From Plutella xylostella (Eukaryota > Arthropoda > Insecta > Lepidoptera > Plutellidae), in the NCBI RefSeq assembly GCF_932276165.1, contig NC_064000.1, forward strand, positions 6,076,001-6,140,000: a DNA stretch of 64,000 nt. Reading direction: 5' to 3'. The first letter of the stretch is position 1, and every line of letters starts with the position of its first letter. The position numbers and the translations under genes were made by a program. Below are positions 33,414-45,200 of the stretch, in pieces. The notes under the pieces are model-generated. The model was given only the letters and a program-made list of their open reading frames with translations. It was not told where the DNA came from and made no database searches.

Positions 33414-33546
33414 CAGTGGCCACTACACGGGTTCATTATCGACGTAGATAAAATCACTAAATCGCCATAAATCGGCGTTGTGATTGGTGGAACGCGCATT
33501 AAACAGGTTTATCGACGCCGATAACTAACCCGTGTAGCGGCCGCTG
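33414..33546. mobile_element. MITE with 20-bp CAGNGGCC termini
   Basis: CAGTGGCCACTACACGGGTT at the left, AACCCGTGTAGCGGCCGCTG at the right (18 of 20 paired), then TTATCGACG/CGTCGATAA-like arms. CAG...CTG ends suggest hAT, but I see no 8-bp duplication. Confidence 0.6.
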
Positions 33547-34793
33547 CTAAGTATAAGGCACAAATCTGTGGTATAAGGTGATTGTTAGATACAGGGTTAT
33601 TTTATTTCCAAAAGCTTATTCAACTAGACATAGACAAGGTTCCATCATCTTGAACTACATAATTATAATATCTTGGGTAAATACTATATTCCACCTTTTA
33701 CATACTTACAAGTAAGTAAGTAGGTACCTATTCCATTTACCTACTTACTAACCTAACCCATGGCCATTAGCAAAAGGATTCAAAGGGACGTACAGTTTTA
33801 TTTAACTCACGTTGAACTTTAATCCCATCGACATTCGAATGCAAAGATAAACTATCTTGAACCGCAAAGCTTACCTAATACCTGCCTCAAAGCCTGAGCC
33901 CTTAGCACGAACTTTCGTCGAGGACGTGAAGTAAATCTGACACGATGAATTTTGTAGGGAAATATGAACAGCGCCCCTGGCGGGCAGTAGCAGAACTAAA
34001 ATCGGCAGCAGGAACTTTTCGTCGTGTAGTAACGTGTGTGGTAACGTGAAGTATTTTGCGGTTTGTATAGGAAATGGTAGCATGAATTTGATTTTGACAT
34101 ATCGTATCGTGAGTTTACTCGAAGATTTTCTCACTGCAAATTATTCAGTGACAACTATTTAAAATGGAAGTTAGAGCATTTATTTCTTTTGGTTTTCGTA
34201 TTTTTTATTCATTACCAATATGCTACGACCACGTAGATACCCTACTAAACTAAACTAGTATTTATTACACGCAGCAAGAGACGTAGATGAGGAGGGTAGC
34301 CCAGAGGCAAAATTTACAAAAATTCATGGGAAATGTAGGGTTGTGATGTGTGTGATTGAAAATCGATGGCGCTGTTTGGAGCAAGACCATTATACAACTG
34401 TTCAGTGTGCAAAATCTATTAAGTACAGCGTGCCGTAGGTTGCATTACGTGGCCCTCGATTTTGGCGTGTCTGACCGTGATGACGTGGTGATTGAAGCTC
34501 GTGATGAATACCTACTAGACTGGAAGTGCCGAGAATCCATCGTGACGGATGAGATCCATGGCATCCATGGCATCCATGGCACCAATAGCAGTAAGAAGTA
34601 GCAACACAGCAGTAGCAGCACTTACTCACGTTTTGCTTTGTAAGCTATAATTCGTAAAATTCTAATGTACCTAACTGTAGTTATGTGTAATTGTATTAAT
34701 AAATACCATTATTGCTACTGTCTAGATGTGTTTGAACTCTACCCTCTCTAGAATAGTTAAGGACAGTTAGTTATTGACTATAAGTAAACTTTA
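33547..34793. other. No gene seen
   Basis: The frames at 33,871-34,134 and 34,356-34,601 have no recognisable domain. (CATGGCATC)n-like triplication lies at 34,556-34,582. The phrase GGCGGGCAGTAGCAGAACTA near 33,978 recurs in altered form near 36,640 and 49,195, so old repeat debris is present. Confidence 0.35.
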
Positions 34794-34941
34794 GTGCCAA
34801 TTTCTCCATAGTCGGTTATCTAACTGACAGGGATTGATTTATTAATTATAAGTCATATCCATATAAAATTCACGAAAGATGTGTCAAAAATCAACCACTA
34901 CTCTCTGGTTATGCTCAAAGCGACTACGGAGAAATTGGCAC
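34794..34941. mobile_element. Palindromic MITE with TTA TSD
   Basis: GTGCCAATTTCTCCATAGTC is mirrored as GACTACGGAGAAATTGGCAC. TTA lies on both sides (34,791-34,793 and 34,942-34,944). PIF/Harbinger-like. Confidence 0.75.
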
Positions 34942-35263
34942 TTAACCTAACTAAAGGTAATAAGTCTCTTGGTAGGCAGGATTAATAGACTTAATTAATG
35001 ATAAATCATCAACTTTCTGGGCCCACTTACTAATGGGTAAAAAGTTCTGGATAAATGAAATTACCACAAAATAAATAAAATATTTACATTCTGTTTAACA
35101 GTTTTTTATTCTTTATTTTACAAAAAAACATATTTATCTTAGTAGGTAGTATCATGTAACATTTGCAAACATCAGCATAGTATAACAAAATGTATGATTT
35201 ATCTTTTCTCCTAAATGTATTCTTCACCGAGCAATCAAAATGCACACTTATAATTTATGCCTT

Positions 35264-35410
35264 CACGGGGGTGCACTTGCAGGCGGTGGCATGGCGGTGG
35301 CCTGGTCCGTGATGCTGGGTACAGGATACGCTGGTATAGCTGGATTGGGCTGGCTCCTCGTACCAGGCACATGTTCCATGCTGATTCTATATCTCATCAC
35401 ATCAATTATA
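35264..35410 (-). CDS. Possible terminal exon of an unrecognised gene
   Basis: On the minus strand an open frame ends at a TGA at 35,264-35,266. It encodes a proline-rich tail (PAIPAYPVPSITDQA, MPPPASAPP). Composition is clearly richer in G+C than the flanks, and AATAAA signals follow about 160 bp downstream (around 35,100-35,113). The opposite strand is also open and hydrophobic (GIAGLGWLLVPG), so strand and even coding status are unsure. I find no upstream exons. Confidence 0.22.
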
Positions 35411-37822
35411 TAGCATTCACCGGCAGCTTTCAATCTGACATATATTCATTTTAGGGCTGAACCATCAACCATTCACTGTGCCCCCTTAGGCAATTTGGGA
35501 GCATTTTCTCTTTTTATTATTCTTATAATCACTCCATACCTGCAAAACAAATGATAATTGCATCATTAAGAATAAGAATATAACTACTAACTATTTCAAA
35601 GAAACATGAGTACTGCCGATGCTTTATCTCAAGGTAACTAGTTAATGCTTTTTAAAGAGTACCTAGGTATTAGGAAATCATTGAGAGACGAGGGGATAAT
35701 CTGTCATGACAACCTTTTATGTTTAATGTTATGTTTCATGTTTAATTTTCTCCTTTGCTTATCACTCCTTGTCCCGTCCCTCCGCTATTGAGCTTGGCTA
35801 GTTCCTTACACTTATTAAGGCACCACTGGCGACCTCTCCATCCGTGGGCCTTGGCGTTGGTATCCGTAGGCAAATATCACTGCGTTGAATTCAATAAAAC
35901 AATAAACAAATTTAACAAATAATTATGAAAGCCGACCTGTCAGTGTCAATAGATTGATAATTTGACAGATGACAGATGACAAATGTCAAAAAAAAAAGTT
36001 ACGATGTGCGTTCAAATCATAGTTATCATCCATAGACAATTGTTAAAGTGCGTTTATAAGGAATCGCTGCTTACTTTGAAATTATTATGAAGGTTTTGAA
36101 CTTAACAATCTCAGTGTGGTACAACCTTATTTTAACTCTGGTAACGTTGTAACGACCGGCACACGACGAAGGCTTATGCTGCCATTTCAATACGTTCAAA
36201 GTTAACGTGTAGTAATGAAATACGGAAACGATGAAATGTTCGTGCTAAGGGTACTGATGTTGAAATAGTTTAGTAAGCCAGAAAGCCTGGCTCGCATTCA
36301 GATTACGTTATAAAGGACTGCGGTTTCTATCCTGCGTCTTTATGTGCGCCTGGTAGCCGCAGCAAGATTGTTGTCGATAAAATCCATATACCTAGTGTTT
36401 TATTGGAAACGTGTGTACTTACTTCTATGTACTTTATATAGGTGTGATTGGCTGTGATAGTAGTGCACCTTCATAGCAAAGGGACGATCCTCCGACAAAG
36501 CCAAGTGTTGCGATTGAATGAATGAATGATTACTGTTAACTGTGAAGAATATCGTAGCACTTAAAAATTGTTTTTCTACCTATATAGTCGATCCGTAGTT
36601 CTCACATTCGTTGTATAAAAATAAGATCCCAGCGCCCCTAGCGTCCAGTAGCGAGACTAAATAACTCATTTTACGTTATACGATGGTTAGACGTTTTTTG
36701 TTTTTGCGTTCCTAGCGATTTCACAGTTGTATTTATGTATTTATCATTTCTAAAGCAATTACTAATTATTTTTATCACTGTCAGTTATTTACTTACACGT
36801 TAAAATAAAGTACCGGTTACCAGATTTGTTCTTAATAAAAGGTGTTACATCGGTTAAACACTAGCTTAAGTGATTAGTTAGCATCCATTTCTACGTAAAC
36901 GATGAAAAATTGCTATACATGAATTGTAAGTAAATGATATACGCAAAATATGTTTAAATCGTTTATTTAAATCATAGCTTATTCTTATTTACCTTAATTA
37001 ATTATTAACTATTTTACTTTCACAGCTCCCGACTGTCCTGACTACATTTACTTTGTACAAAATGTACATTTCTTCTCGTATAACAAACATTATAGTGCAC
37101 ATGCTATTTATAAATGTGAACTAATATTACGTTTTTGCAAGCCGAGTTATGATATGAAACATTACTTAAATCAAAGTCAAATCCATTTCATTATTCAAAA
37201 AAGGCACCTACCATGCCACTAAACATAGCAAAACATACTTATATATTATGTTTATCATTATGTCAACAAATCCAACAAACTTTCAATACCTATTCAATTT
37301 ACACATTTGATACCTAAATTGGAGTTTACACCCACAGGCAACAAAGATAGCAGAAGTCAACTTATGCAATGTTTGTTGTCAATGTAAACCCCAGTAAGTA
37401 TCACTATTATAACTATTCAGTTACGCTAGAATCCCATCGTTTGGTCAATAGTATTGCTCATAAAATGATATAATTAGGGTTCAGATTAGCAATAAAAATT
37501 TCAGAAGGTGAAAACTTGTTTACAATTTGAACTACGTAGCAGCAGGACGAATAGATTTTTTACATAACAGATTTGATAAAACGCCTTTAAAATGAAATAT
37601 TTTTTTTTTCCATTGGCGGCGCTAGATGAGCTTGCTTTTAACCTTGAAGTCCTTAAACTGAATGTCTGCTCGTTAAAAACCAACGATTGCATACAAGCTA
37701 AAGGCGGCGACTGACTTATCGTAACGTACGTACGTTACTTTACGCAGAATTTTCACGTCAATACAGCGAGCTAATCCTCTCACCCGAATGAATGACGTTA
37801 CGGTATGGCTCGCCGTGAACGT
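35411..37822. other. No gene seen
   Basis: AT-rich intergenic DNA. A perfect 18-bp palindrome GTAACGTACGTACGTTAC lies at 37,721-37,738. Confidence 0.35.
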
Positions 37823-37985
37823 TAAAGGCGGGATCAGACGGTTAATTTTTCGTTCATTTCTGTCTTTCATTCATCTTTTACTCGAACTGATACGTGTGGA
37901 CTCAAAATGAAGCAAAGATGCAAACATAAATGAACCGTTCACTCGAGTGAATATTCACTCGAATGAACCGTGTGATCGCGCCTTC
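37823..37985. mobile_element. Inverted-repeat MITE next to the NIPP1 stop
   Basis: TAAAGGCGGGATCAGACGGT at the left, CCGTGTGATCGCGCCTTCA at the right. CACTCGAGTGAATATTCACT lies near the right end. It ends about 50 bp from the NIPP1 stop codon and so probably lies in the NIPP1 3' untranslated region. Confidence 0.65.
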
Positions 37986-38036
37986 AGATACGGCCAGTTG
38001 CACAAGTCAGTCGCCACCTCAACAGTTCTCCCACTA

Positions 38037-41000
38037 TCAGACGCCCGGGATGAGGCCGGGCTTGCGTCCGGGCCACGCCTCCTTGGCGTACTTCTTGCGC
38101 TTCGGCTCGCTAGATGGCGCTGATTCCACTTCCGCTGCGAAGGAAAATAGATACGTTAGCATTAGAAATAATTAGTTATATTGACGAATAGCATATCAAC
38201 TGTTTATGCTCGTATACGTGTGACAAATTCCACATCCTGGGCGGGGTTCGTACCTACATACATTCATAGCGCTCAACCACATAACCGTCCTCTGGACCTG
38301 ACTTCAGACATATCACAATATCTAAACCCATTACCCTCCTTCCTACGCTTCACCCTGAACTCACCATGCGGCGCAGTAGGTTTAGGCGGCGGCTGCATCA
38401 ACCCTGGTGCCTCGGAGTCCACTTTCAGGGCAAGGTTCATACATACATAGGTACATCGGTATTGTGCAGCAATATCACAACATAATACTTCTTTCTAGGA
38501 TTCTGCCTGAACTCACCATGCGGTGCAGTAGGCTTTGGCGGTGGCTGCATCAGCCCCGGCGCCTCTAAGTCTAGGGTTCGTACACAAATACATATGTATG
38601 TATGTACTAACTACACCATAACCAACAAGTTCAACCACAAAACCGTCCTCGGACCTGACTTCAGCCACATCACAATATCAAACTCACAACGCCGATACCA
38701 ATAACTCTTCTTTCTAGCCTTTTCCTCAAATTGCTAGCAATATGAACTCACCATGCGGCGCAGTAGGCTTAGGCGGCGGCTGCATCAGCCCCGGGGCCTC
38801 TAAGTCCACATCAGGCGCGGGGTTGGGCAGCGACAGGCCCATGCGCGCGCCTATGACGCTGAGGTGCGAGGGCGCCGGCAGCGACGAGTACAGCCCGGCC
38901 GAGAATGAGATCTCTTGCAGACGGAGCGAGTGGTGGTGCGTTTGGTGACCTGCGGTGAATGGGTTATTAGTTGGAATTACTATAATTAGCTCAGGAAAAG
39001 ACTTATATGACGAACGACCGTTTAGGTAGACGAATTCTCAATCGATTCTCAAATGACCTCGACAACAAAAAAATGTATGCAGCGTTGGATATTAGCTAGC
39101 TGTTATCAGTCCTTGGAAGATACATAATTATCTCCAGCATTAAGGAATAACACCATAGTCGGCTGATGATGCACATAAGTACCTCCAAAATGTATAAACC
39201 AATACATTTTGAACATTCCATAGCTATATTTTATCAAAATTGCTTCAACAATTGTCTCAACAATAATTCTTCAACAAACAAACAACCAAACCGCTACTCA
39301 CTATCATCAGGCCCCTGCAGCTTAAGTTTCCTCTGCGGTGCATTAGCATTGGGCACTATAGTTGACTTGACGAGGTTCCTGAAGCGGCCCACACTGGGGT
39401 CGATGTCCTCTGGGTTGATGATGTCCACCTCCTCGTTGAAGGACACGTTGCGGCGCTGCTTCTTGGCGCCGCCGGTGGGCATGGAGGCTGAGCGCTTCGT
39501 GCCGGTTTGGGGCTGGTGGAAGAAAGGGAAGAAAGGTGTCTATTTTCAGCAAATTTATAGCTAAGTGTAAATATCTCGAAAACTGTCGATTTTATACTAA
39601 GGTCATATATTATGATATTCTGGCCCACTCATGAGGTGGTCTGTGAGCCCTTCAAGGCATAACATTGACTTTTGGGACACCCTGTATATTTTTTTATCCA
39701 TCTATTACTCATTAAAAATCCGAATAACAAATCAAAAAGGAACAGGAAGCACTTGGAACAAAGTTATGTATACTTATTTGTGTGATGAATAACAGCATTT
39801 GACTAGAATATTTTGTATTTTACCTTTATAACATCAGCTCCATCATCGGTAGAGATGCCCAACATGGATATTCGCCTGTTGTGAGCCGTGTTGAACTCAG
39901 TCAGGTTCTGGAATCAACATAAACATACCAAGACTTACACAAAAATCAAGCATGAATATGAATAAGGTATTTTGGGTATGTATGTGTCTGAGTTTTATAA
40001 CAATTTTGCATGTTAATTTGTTACTTACATGGGGTTGCTAAATAGTACCTATATTGGTTTTGCTAGCAAGGCAAAAGGGCGAACTGGTAGGGTCATTCTG
40101 AACAACTTTTATAAATTCGTAAAGAAATATCCATTTTTGAGTTAATTTAAATTTCTATGTCCAAATTACTCCATGAATTCTACTTCACATTCACGATGAA
40201 AATTCATGCTAAGGGGTCAGGTCCTGGGATCCCTAATCAGGGACATAAGGCTTGAAGTGTAGATTTCCACTCTGAGCAGTCCTGTGCCACACCTTTGACT
40301 TCATGCCAGCTCATGCCGAGAGTGGCTGCCTCCTGCACGAAATTTTACAATGGGATATGAAAAGAAAAGCAAAATATTTTTCTTATCTTGTAGAACAAAA
40401 GAGCCCCTGAGTCACCCCTTTTGGCATACTATACCCTTTTTAATATCTTACATCAAGTTCAGTCTGTGTCTCGGGCAGCCCGAGCAGTGCCCCTTCAGTC
40501 TCCGTGTTGGGAAGGTCCTCCATGATACCCCGTGAATTGCCTGATGGCCTCTCTCTGTTTACCAAAAAACAATATAAATGTAATATTTACATAACATCAT
40601 CCTCAATTTCATTCATTAATTTTTGGGAGACAAAATTCAATGTTTATTCTTTGTTGTAAAATATCATTATTCTTAACAAACATCAAAATAAACTACTTCT
40701 CAATCAAAAAAAGGTCTCTATGGAGAAGAAAAGGGGAAAGAAACTCAAGAGCCATCAGAGAATGACCTGCTTTTGCCAATACCCAACTGCTCTATATAAT
40801 TGTCTTCTGAGTAATGCCACTCATTTGTTCCATGCCCTTCCAAGCAGAAAATTTCTACCAGCCAAGTATTGTTGGTCCAGCAAGCTAGGTGTGTATTCCA
40901 TTCTGCGCATGATGCTTCCCACTTTGTATTAGCTCAAATAAAGTTAAACAAACATGTGAACCATAAAAATCTAATCATGCATCACCTTATAATGTAATTT

Positions 41001-41859
41001 CTAGTTGAAGCTCCAAAGTGGAAGTTTGAGTCTATGGGCAGTTGCGTGGGCTTGTTCGCTTCCAGTCTCATCTTACCAATGTATGTGCCATGTGCTGAAA
41101 TGGTAAATACAATCATAGTTAGAATAACTTCAGGTATAGGCAGGCATACTGATTTCAATAGATTTGACTTATGCTGTTGCAGAAAAGAACATTAACCTAA
41201 TGTCAGCTTTAAATCTATGTCTGTCTCTTTCTGTCCATACACTGTTACTGTAAGCAAGGCTGCTATACATTTAAGGTGAACATTAGCTTAAAGTCCCTCT
41301 CTGCTACTCAGCATTAGTAATTTAATCAGCAACTATATAGTTTTTGTATAATTTATCATACTCACTGCTTCCTAAATCTACTAAAAAGGCTCTATTCAAA
41401 TCCTTGTGGTAAACAAAAGCTGCGTGCACTCTCGAGCAGCTGGCATGGTCTATGCAGAAGTCATTCATTTGTGGGTTGCGACCAAATAGGTAGCATTTCT
41501 TCTCATCTAACATCAATTTCTGAATTAATTTGTCTCCTTTCAGCACATCCAAGTGCAGTCCTGTGGGAGGTTTGCCGGCCCTGAAACATAGGTTACATAT
41601 TATTATGTACTTTCAAGTTATTATCATTCATTAATTGATAACCTAGAGGAAGTACCTAAAAGAGTTTTTATTAATAATATTAATAAACGAATATCATTAA
41701 TATTCTTCTATTGAAGTTTAATCGAGAGAAATCATAGGGGATAAACATAAATATTGGATTATAAACTTTAAGCGGCATGAACTGTGCCGAAACCTGAAAA
41801 GTTCATCGAGCTGAAACACTAGACACTCACCAACTAGGGACCTCGTAGTGGTTAGCCAT
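38037..41859 (-). CDS. PPP1R8: Nuclear inhibitor of protein phosphatase 1 (NIPP1)
   Basis: Eight exons read from splice sites: 41859-41831, 41580-41366, 41094-40986, 40554-40452, 39907-39824, 39512-39302, 38949-38752, 38134-38037. They join in frame to 348 residues, against 351 in the human protein. An N-terminal FHA domain (about residues 35-115; LFGRNP, CSRVHAA, STHGTYIG) binds phosphothreonine partners in the spliceosome. LLGLPETQTELD and EFNTAHNRRIS follow. RRNVSF (about 190) is the PP1-docking RVxF-type motif, next to IINPEDIDPSVGRFRN. The end is basic (KRKKYAKEAWPGRKP). NIPP1 is a nuclear scaffold that inhibits or targets PP1. It is divergent with MRGBP, 365 bp apart. The intron before the last exon contains repeated copies of exon 7's 3' end. 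Confidence 0.93.
38365..38421 (-). CDS. PPP1R8: Candidate cassette exon C of NIPP1
   Basis: Second intronic copy of the exon 7 end. Acceptor-like CTGAAAG precedes 38,421 (weak pyrimidine tract); donor GTGAGTTC follows 38,365. Length 57 nt, phase 1-1, adding 19 residues that differ from the parent only by Leu to Ser. Four other codon differences are synonymous. A fourth, worn copy (CACATCCTGGGCGGGGTTCG) is at about 38,230-38,255. Confidence 0.45.
38517..38570 (-). CDS. PPP1R8: Candidate cassette exon B of NIPP1
   Basis: A copy of the 3' end of exon 7, placed in the intron after it. Acceptor CCCTAG precedes 38,570; donor GTGAGTTC follows 38,517. Length 54 nt, phase 1 at both ends, so inclusion keeps the frame and adds 18 residues like DLEAPGLMQPPPKPTAPHG. 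Compared with the parent, four codons differ synonymously and none of the encoded residues within the cassette changes. Inferred; no transcript evidence. Confidence 0.5.
40090..40435. repeat. Degraded MITE in NIPP1 intron 4
   Basis: AGGGTCATTCTGAACAACTT at the left and TAGAACAAAAGAGCCCCTGA ... CATACTATACCC at the right match the 6447-6650 element. The middle is replaced by other sequence. Confidence 0.45.
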
Positions 41860-42224
41860 GATAGCTTAGCGTTTTATGATAAAAATAACAATAAGTTTGA
41901 TTTAAAATAACCAATACATAATGGTTTATTCACAAAATACTCCTATTTATTGCCATAAAAGTTCAAGCGGCGACAAACAGCGAGATTACTGTTTGACAGT
42001 TTTATTTTTTTATTGCATAAAACATAGACTAAAGTACTAAGTCGATTCAGTTCATTTTGTACATCGACTGTATTTTTGCTGTATGCTCAATTAAATTTAA
42101 GCACAGCACTAGCATTTAAAAAGTTATCTGTCAAATCAACTGCGTGTGGTTATTGTTTGTTGTTGTATTTTCTCCTAAATTTTCCATAAATTACCTGCAC
42201 ACTGGCCCTGGATCAGCCTAAACA
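41860..42224. promoter_or_regulatory. Shared promoter region of NIPP1 and MRGBP
   Basis: 365 bp separate two divergent start codons. No MITE or SINE interrupts it. No clear TATA box, which fits housekeeping promoters. Bidirectional activity is inferred from the arrangement. Confidence 0.5.
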
Positions 42225-45200
42225 ATGGTTTCTAGTGAAGAGGAGGTAGAGGCGAAAGCCGGCGACACATTAGAATGGGACGTGGACATGGAAATACAGT
42301 TGTTCTACGCCATGGTAAACCACAAGCCGGTCGGCATCAACAGGCATTTCCAAATGGCTTGTATTTGGGAGAAACTGTCCAACTCCATCAATAAAGAGAT
42401 CTCAACTCAAGACATATGGAAGCATCTAGAAAGCATGTACGATCTGCAAATGCTGTATGATACTGAGCCGATACCGTTCCCTAATGAAGAAGTAGCATTC
42501 AGACTTCCTGAGGGGGAGTTTGGACCACTGATCAAACAGAAGTGTAAAGAAGCTATATTAGGTGATGAAAGTGAAGGTATTACTTATTTGTAACTGTAAA
42601 CATTACAGTTTCACTAAAAGATGCAATTCTGATACTAAGTGTGAAATGTTTCAGAAGGCAGGAGTCCGTCACCCAAGACTTCGACTCCTAGAAGTAGTTC
42701 CAGAGGTACAGCATCCAAGGATAGCACCCCGAAAGGTAATCTAATGTGTCTGCACCAGGGCTGTGATGCATTTTCAGTTTTGTTGAAATTTTTCCAGGAT
42801 GTTTCCTACATGTAAAAAAACATATTTTAAAAAAAAAATTGATCGTATAACAATAAATTATATCCTATTCCTATTCTATCCCTAGCTGCATCCCGCAAGG
42901 ACAGCACAACAGCGACTCTGGCGACCAAGTCACGCAAGGAGAGTGGCAGCTCACATGCCTCCACCGACACCCCCAGCATCAAGTCTGAAAAGGACTATGG
43001 TAAGTATTTGCAAAAATGACAATGGGCGTTTTGGGACCTATGTCCAATTTTTATTTTATTTATTTATTATAAGCCTCCTATAATGTAACATTCAAATTAG
43101 TATTTAATTATGTTTAAAGTAACACAATTCATGCATTATTAATATTAATGGTAATTGTTTAAGTTTAGTTTTATATAATTCAATATTATAATTATTAAAT
43201 TTATTTATATAATTCAGTAGTATTTATTTGTATATCATAATAATATATTTATGTGTATGCATGCACTTGAACTATGTATACCTAAAATCTAAGTATTTTA
43301 TAGGTCATCCCATTGCTGGGCAAAGGCCTCCCCCATTTTCTTCCAGGTAAGTTTGTTGGCGGTGCATCGTGTCCAGCATTCCCCTGCTCCAGTGAAGCCC
43401 GCCAGCTCGTCGCGCCAGCGCGTGGCCGGGCGGCCCACGCCCCGGGTCGAGTATCGGGGACACCACTCAGTCAGCTCCTTTGTCCATCTTCCATCAGTTT
43501 GCCTCATGATATGGCCAGCCCATTTCCACTTCAGTTTTTTGGCATGTCGAATCACATCTGTTACTTTGGTTAATTTTCTAAGCTCTGTGTTCTGTGTTTT
43601 TTCTATTAGTTTTTTGTTTAATATGCTTCTTTCCATTTTGCGTTGAGTTATCTTTAACCTTTTAATGTTGTTCTTCGTCAGCGCCCATGTTTGTGCTCCG
43701 TATGTTAAGACTGGTAGTATACAGGAGTCAAAGACTTTGGCCTTTAATTTCATAAGAATTTGTTTGTTTTTAAATATGTGTTTTAGGCTCCAAAATCTTT
43801 TCCATCCATTATTTATTCTTCTGGTTATTTCTTCATTGTCTTGATTTTTGAACGAAACTGTTTTGCCTAGATAGATAAAGGTTTCGACTTGTTGTAGTTC
43901 TAAGTTTTCGACGGATATGTGTATAGGTTCGCTTGTATTTGTCATCACCTTTGTTTTCGATATATTTAACTGTAGTCCAACTTCTTTGCATTTGATGTTT
44001 AGTTCCTTGATCATTTGTTGCAGTTCTTTTTCTGTGTTTCCGAACAGGGCAATGTCATCAGCGAAACGGATATTTGATAAGTATTTGCCATTAATGTTTA
44101 CTCCCATACTCTCCCAGTTCAATGTTCTAAACACATGTTCTAGAACAGAGTTGAAAAGTTTGGGGGACATGCAGTCTCCTTGTTTAACTCCATTGTCTAT
44201 ACTAAACGCTGATCCTAATTGGTCCAGTTTTATTCTAGCTGAGCTAAGTTCGTATATTTTTTTAATAGTATTTATGTATCTCATATCTACTCCATCTTTA
44301 AGTAGTGCTTGCCAAACGTATTGGTGGTTTATAGAATCGAATGCCTTCTGGAAGTCAATAAATGCGATAAAGAGCGGTAGTTTATATTCGTTTGTTTTTT
44401 CTATCAATTGTTGCATGGTATGAAGGTGGTCGGTAGTGCTATATCCTCTTCTGAAGCCGGCTTGCTCTGGAGGCTGTTGTTCATCTAGGCATTGTGTGAT
44501 CCTTATCAATATTATTTTGGAGAATACTTTGTAGATCGTCGAAAGATCTTTCGACGATCCTATGTCCAATAAAGATGAGTAATACATAGTTGGATAGCTC
44601 TTTTCAAGTGAGCAAAAAAATATTATGATGACAAATCCGTATAAGTTGTCCATTTTGAAATATATTTGTCGGAAGGTAGTATTTTTCTATGGCATTTCAC
44701 TCTCCTGATGACAGTTAGGGCGTAATACACGTAAACACGTATTACTAAAATGGGAGAAATTACTTTCAACTGGTTTTATTTACTGAGATAATAAACAAAT
44801 ATAATATTATAATGAATTATGATAATTTTGTTATAAAAAATAAAAATGAATGTGAAACAATAATAAAAACATTAAAATTACAGAAATAAAATATAAAAAC
44901 TTTCAAGGTACGATTATTACGAATTGGACAGTAAATCAGGACTAGCGCTTCCGTTATTCATATTCTGCAAAAAAATACCTTTGCAACGACTATCACTCAT
45001 TTCTATTGGTGATGGTCCCAGCTTTCATATATTTGTGCCGATCATCATTTTAAACAGCCATAGTCATTCAAAGGATTTTAACAAAATGTTGTACTTTTTA
45101 TTGAAGTTATTCATAATAATTTGCATCAAGTTTTTTTCAAATCCCTGCAAAAGCAACCTTATCTGAATATCTGCTCTTTTTTAATATTTTTTTAAATGAA

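Noticed and set aside
39166..39628. Plus-strand 132-residue frame and extra minus frames at NIPP1 exon 6
   Set aside because: Shadows of the NIPP1 exon. Only the frame with RNVSF and IINPEDIDPSVGRF matches the family.
42562..42744. Continuation frames after MRGBP exon 1
   Set aside because: Read-through of the intron. The spliced frame is supported by the consensus donor, acceptor and phase.
43917..44423. 168-residue plus-strand frame inside MRGBP intron 3
   Set aside because: It is the antisense shadow of the RTE reverse transcriptase.
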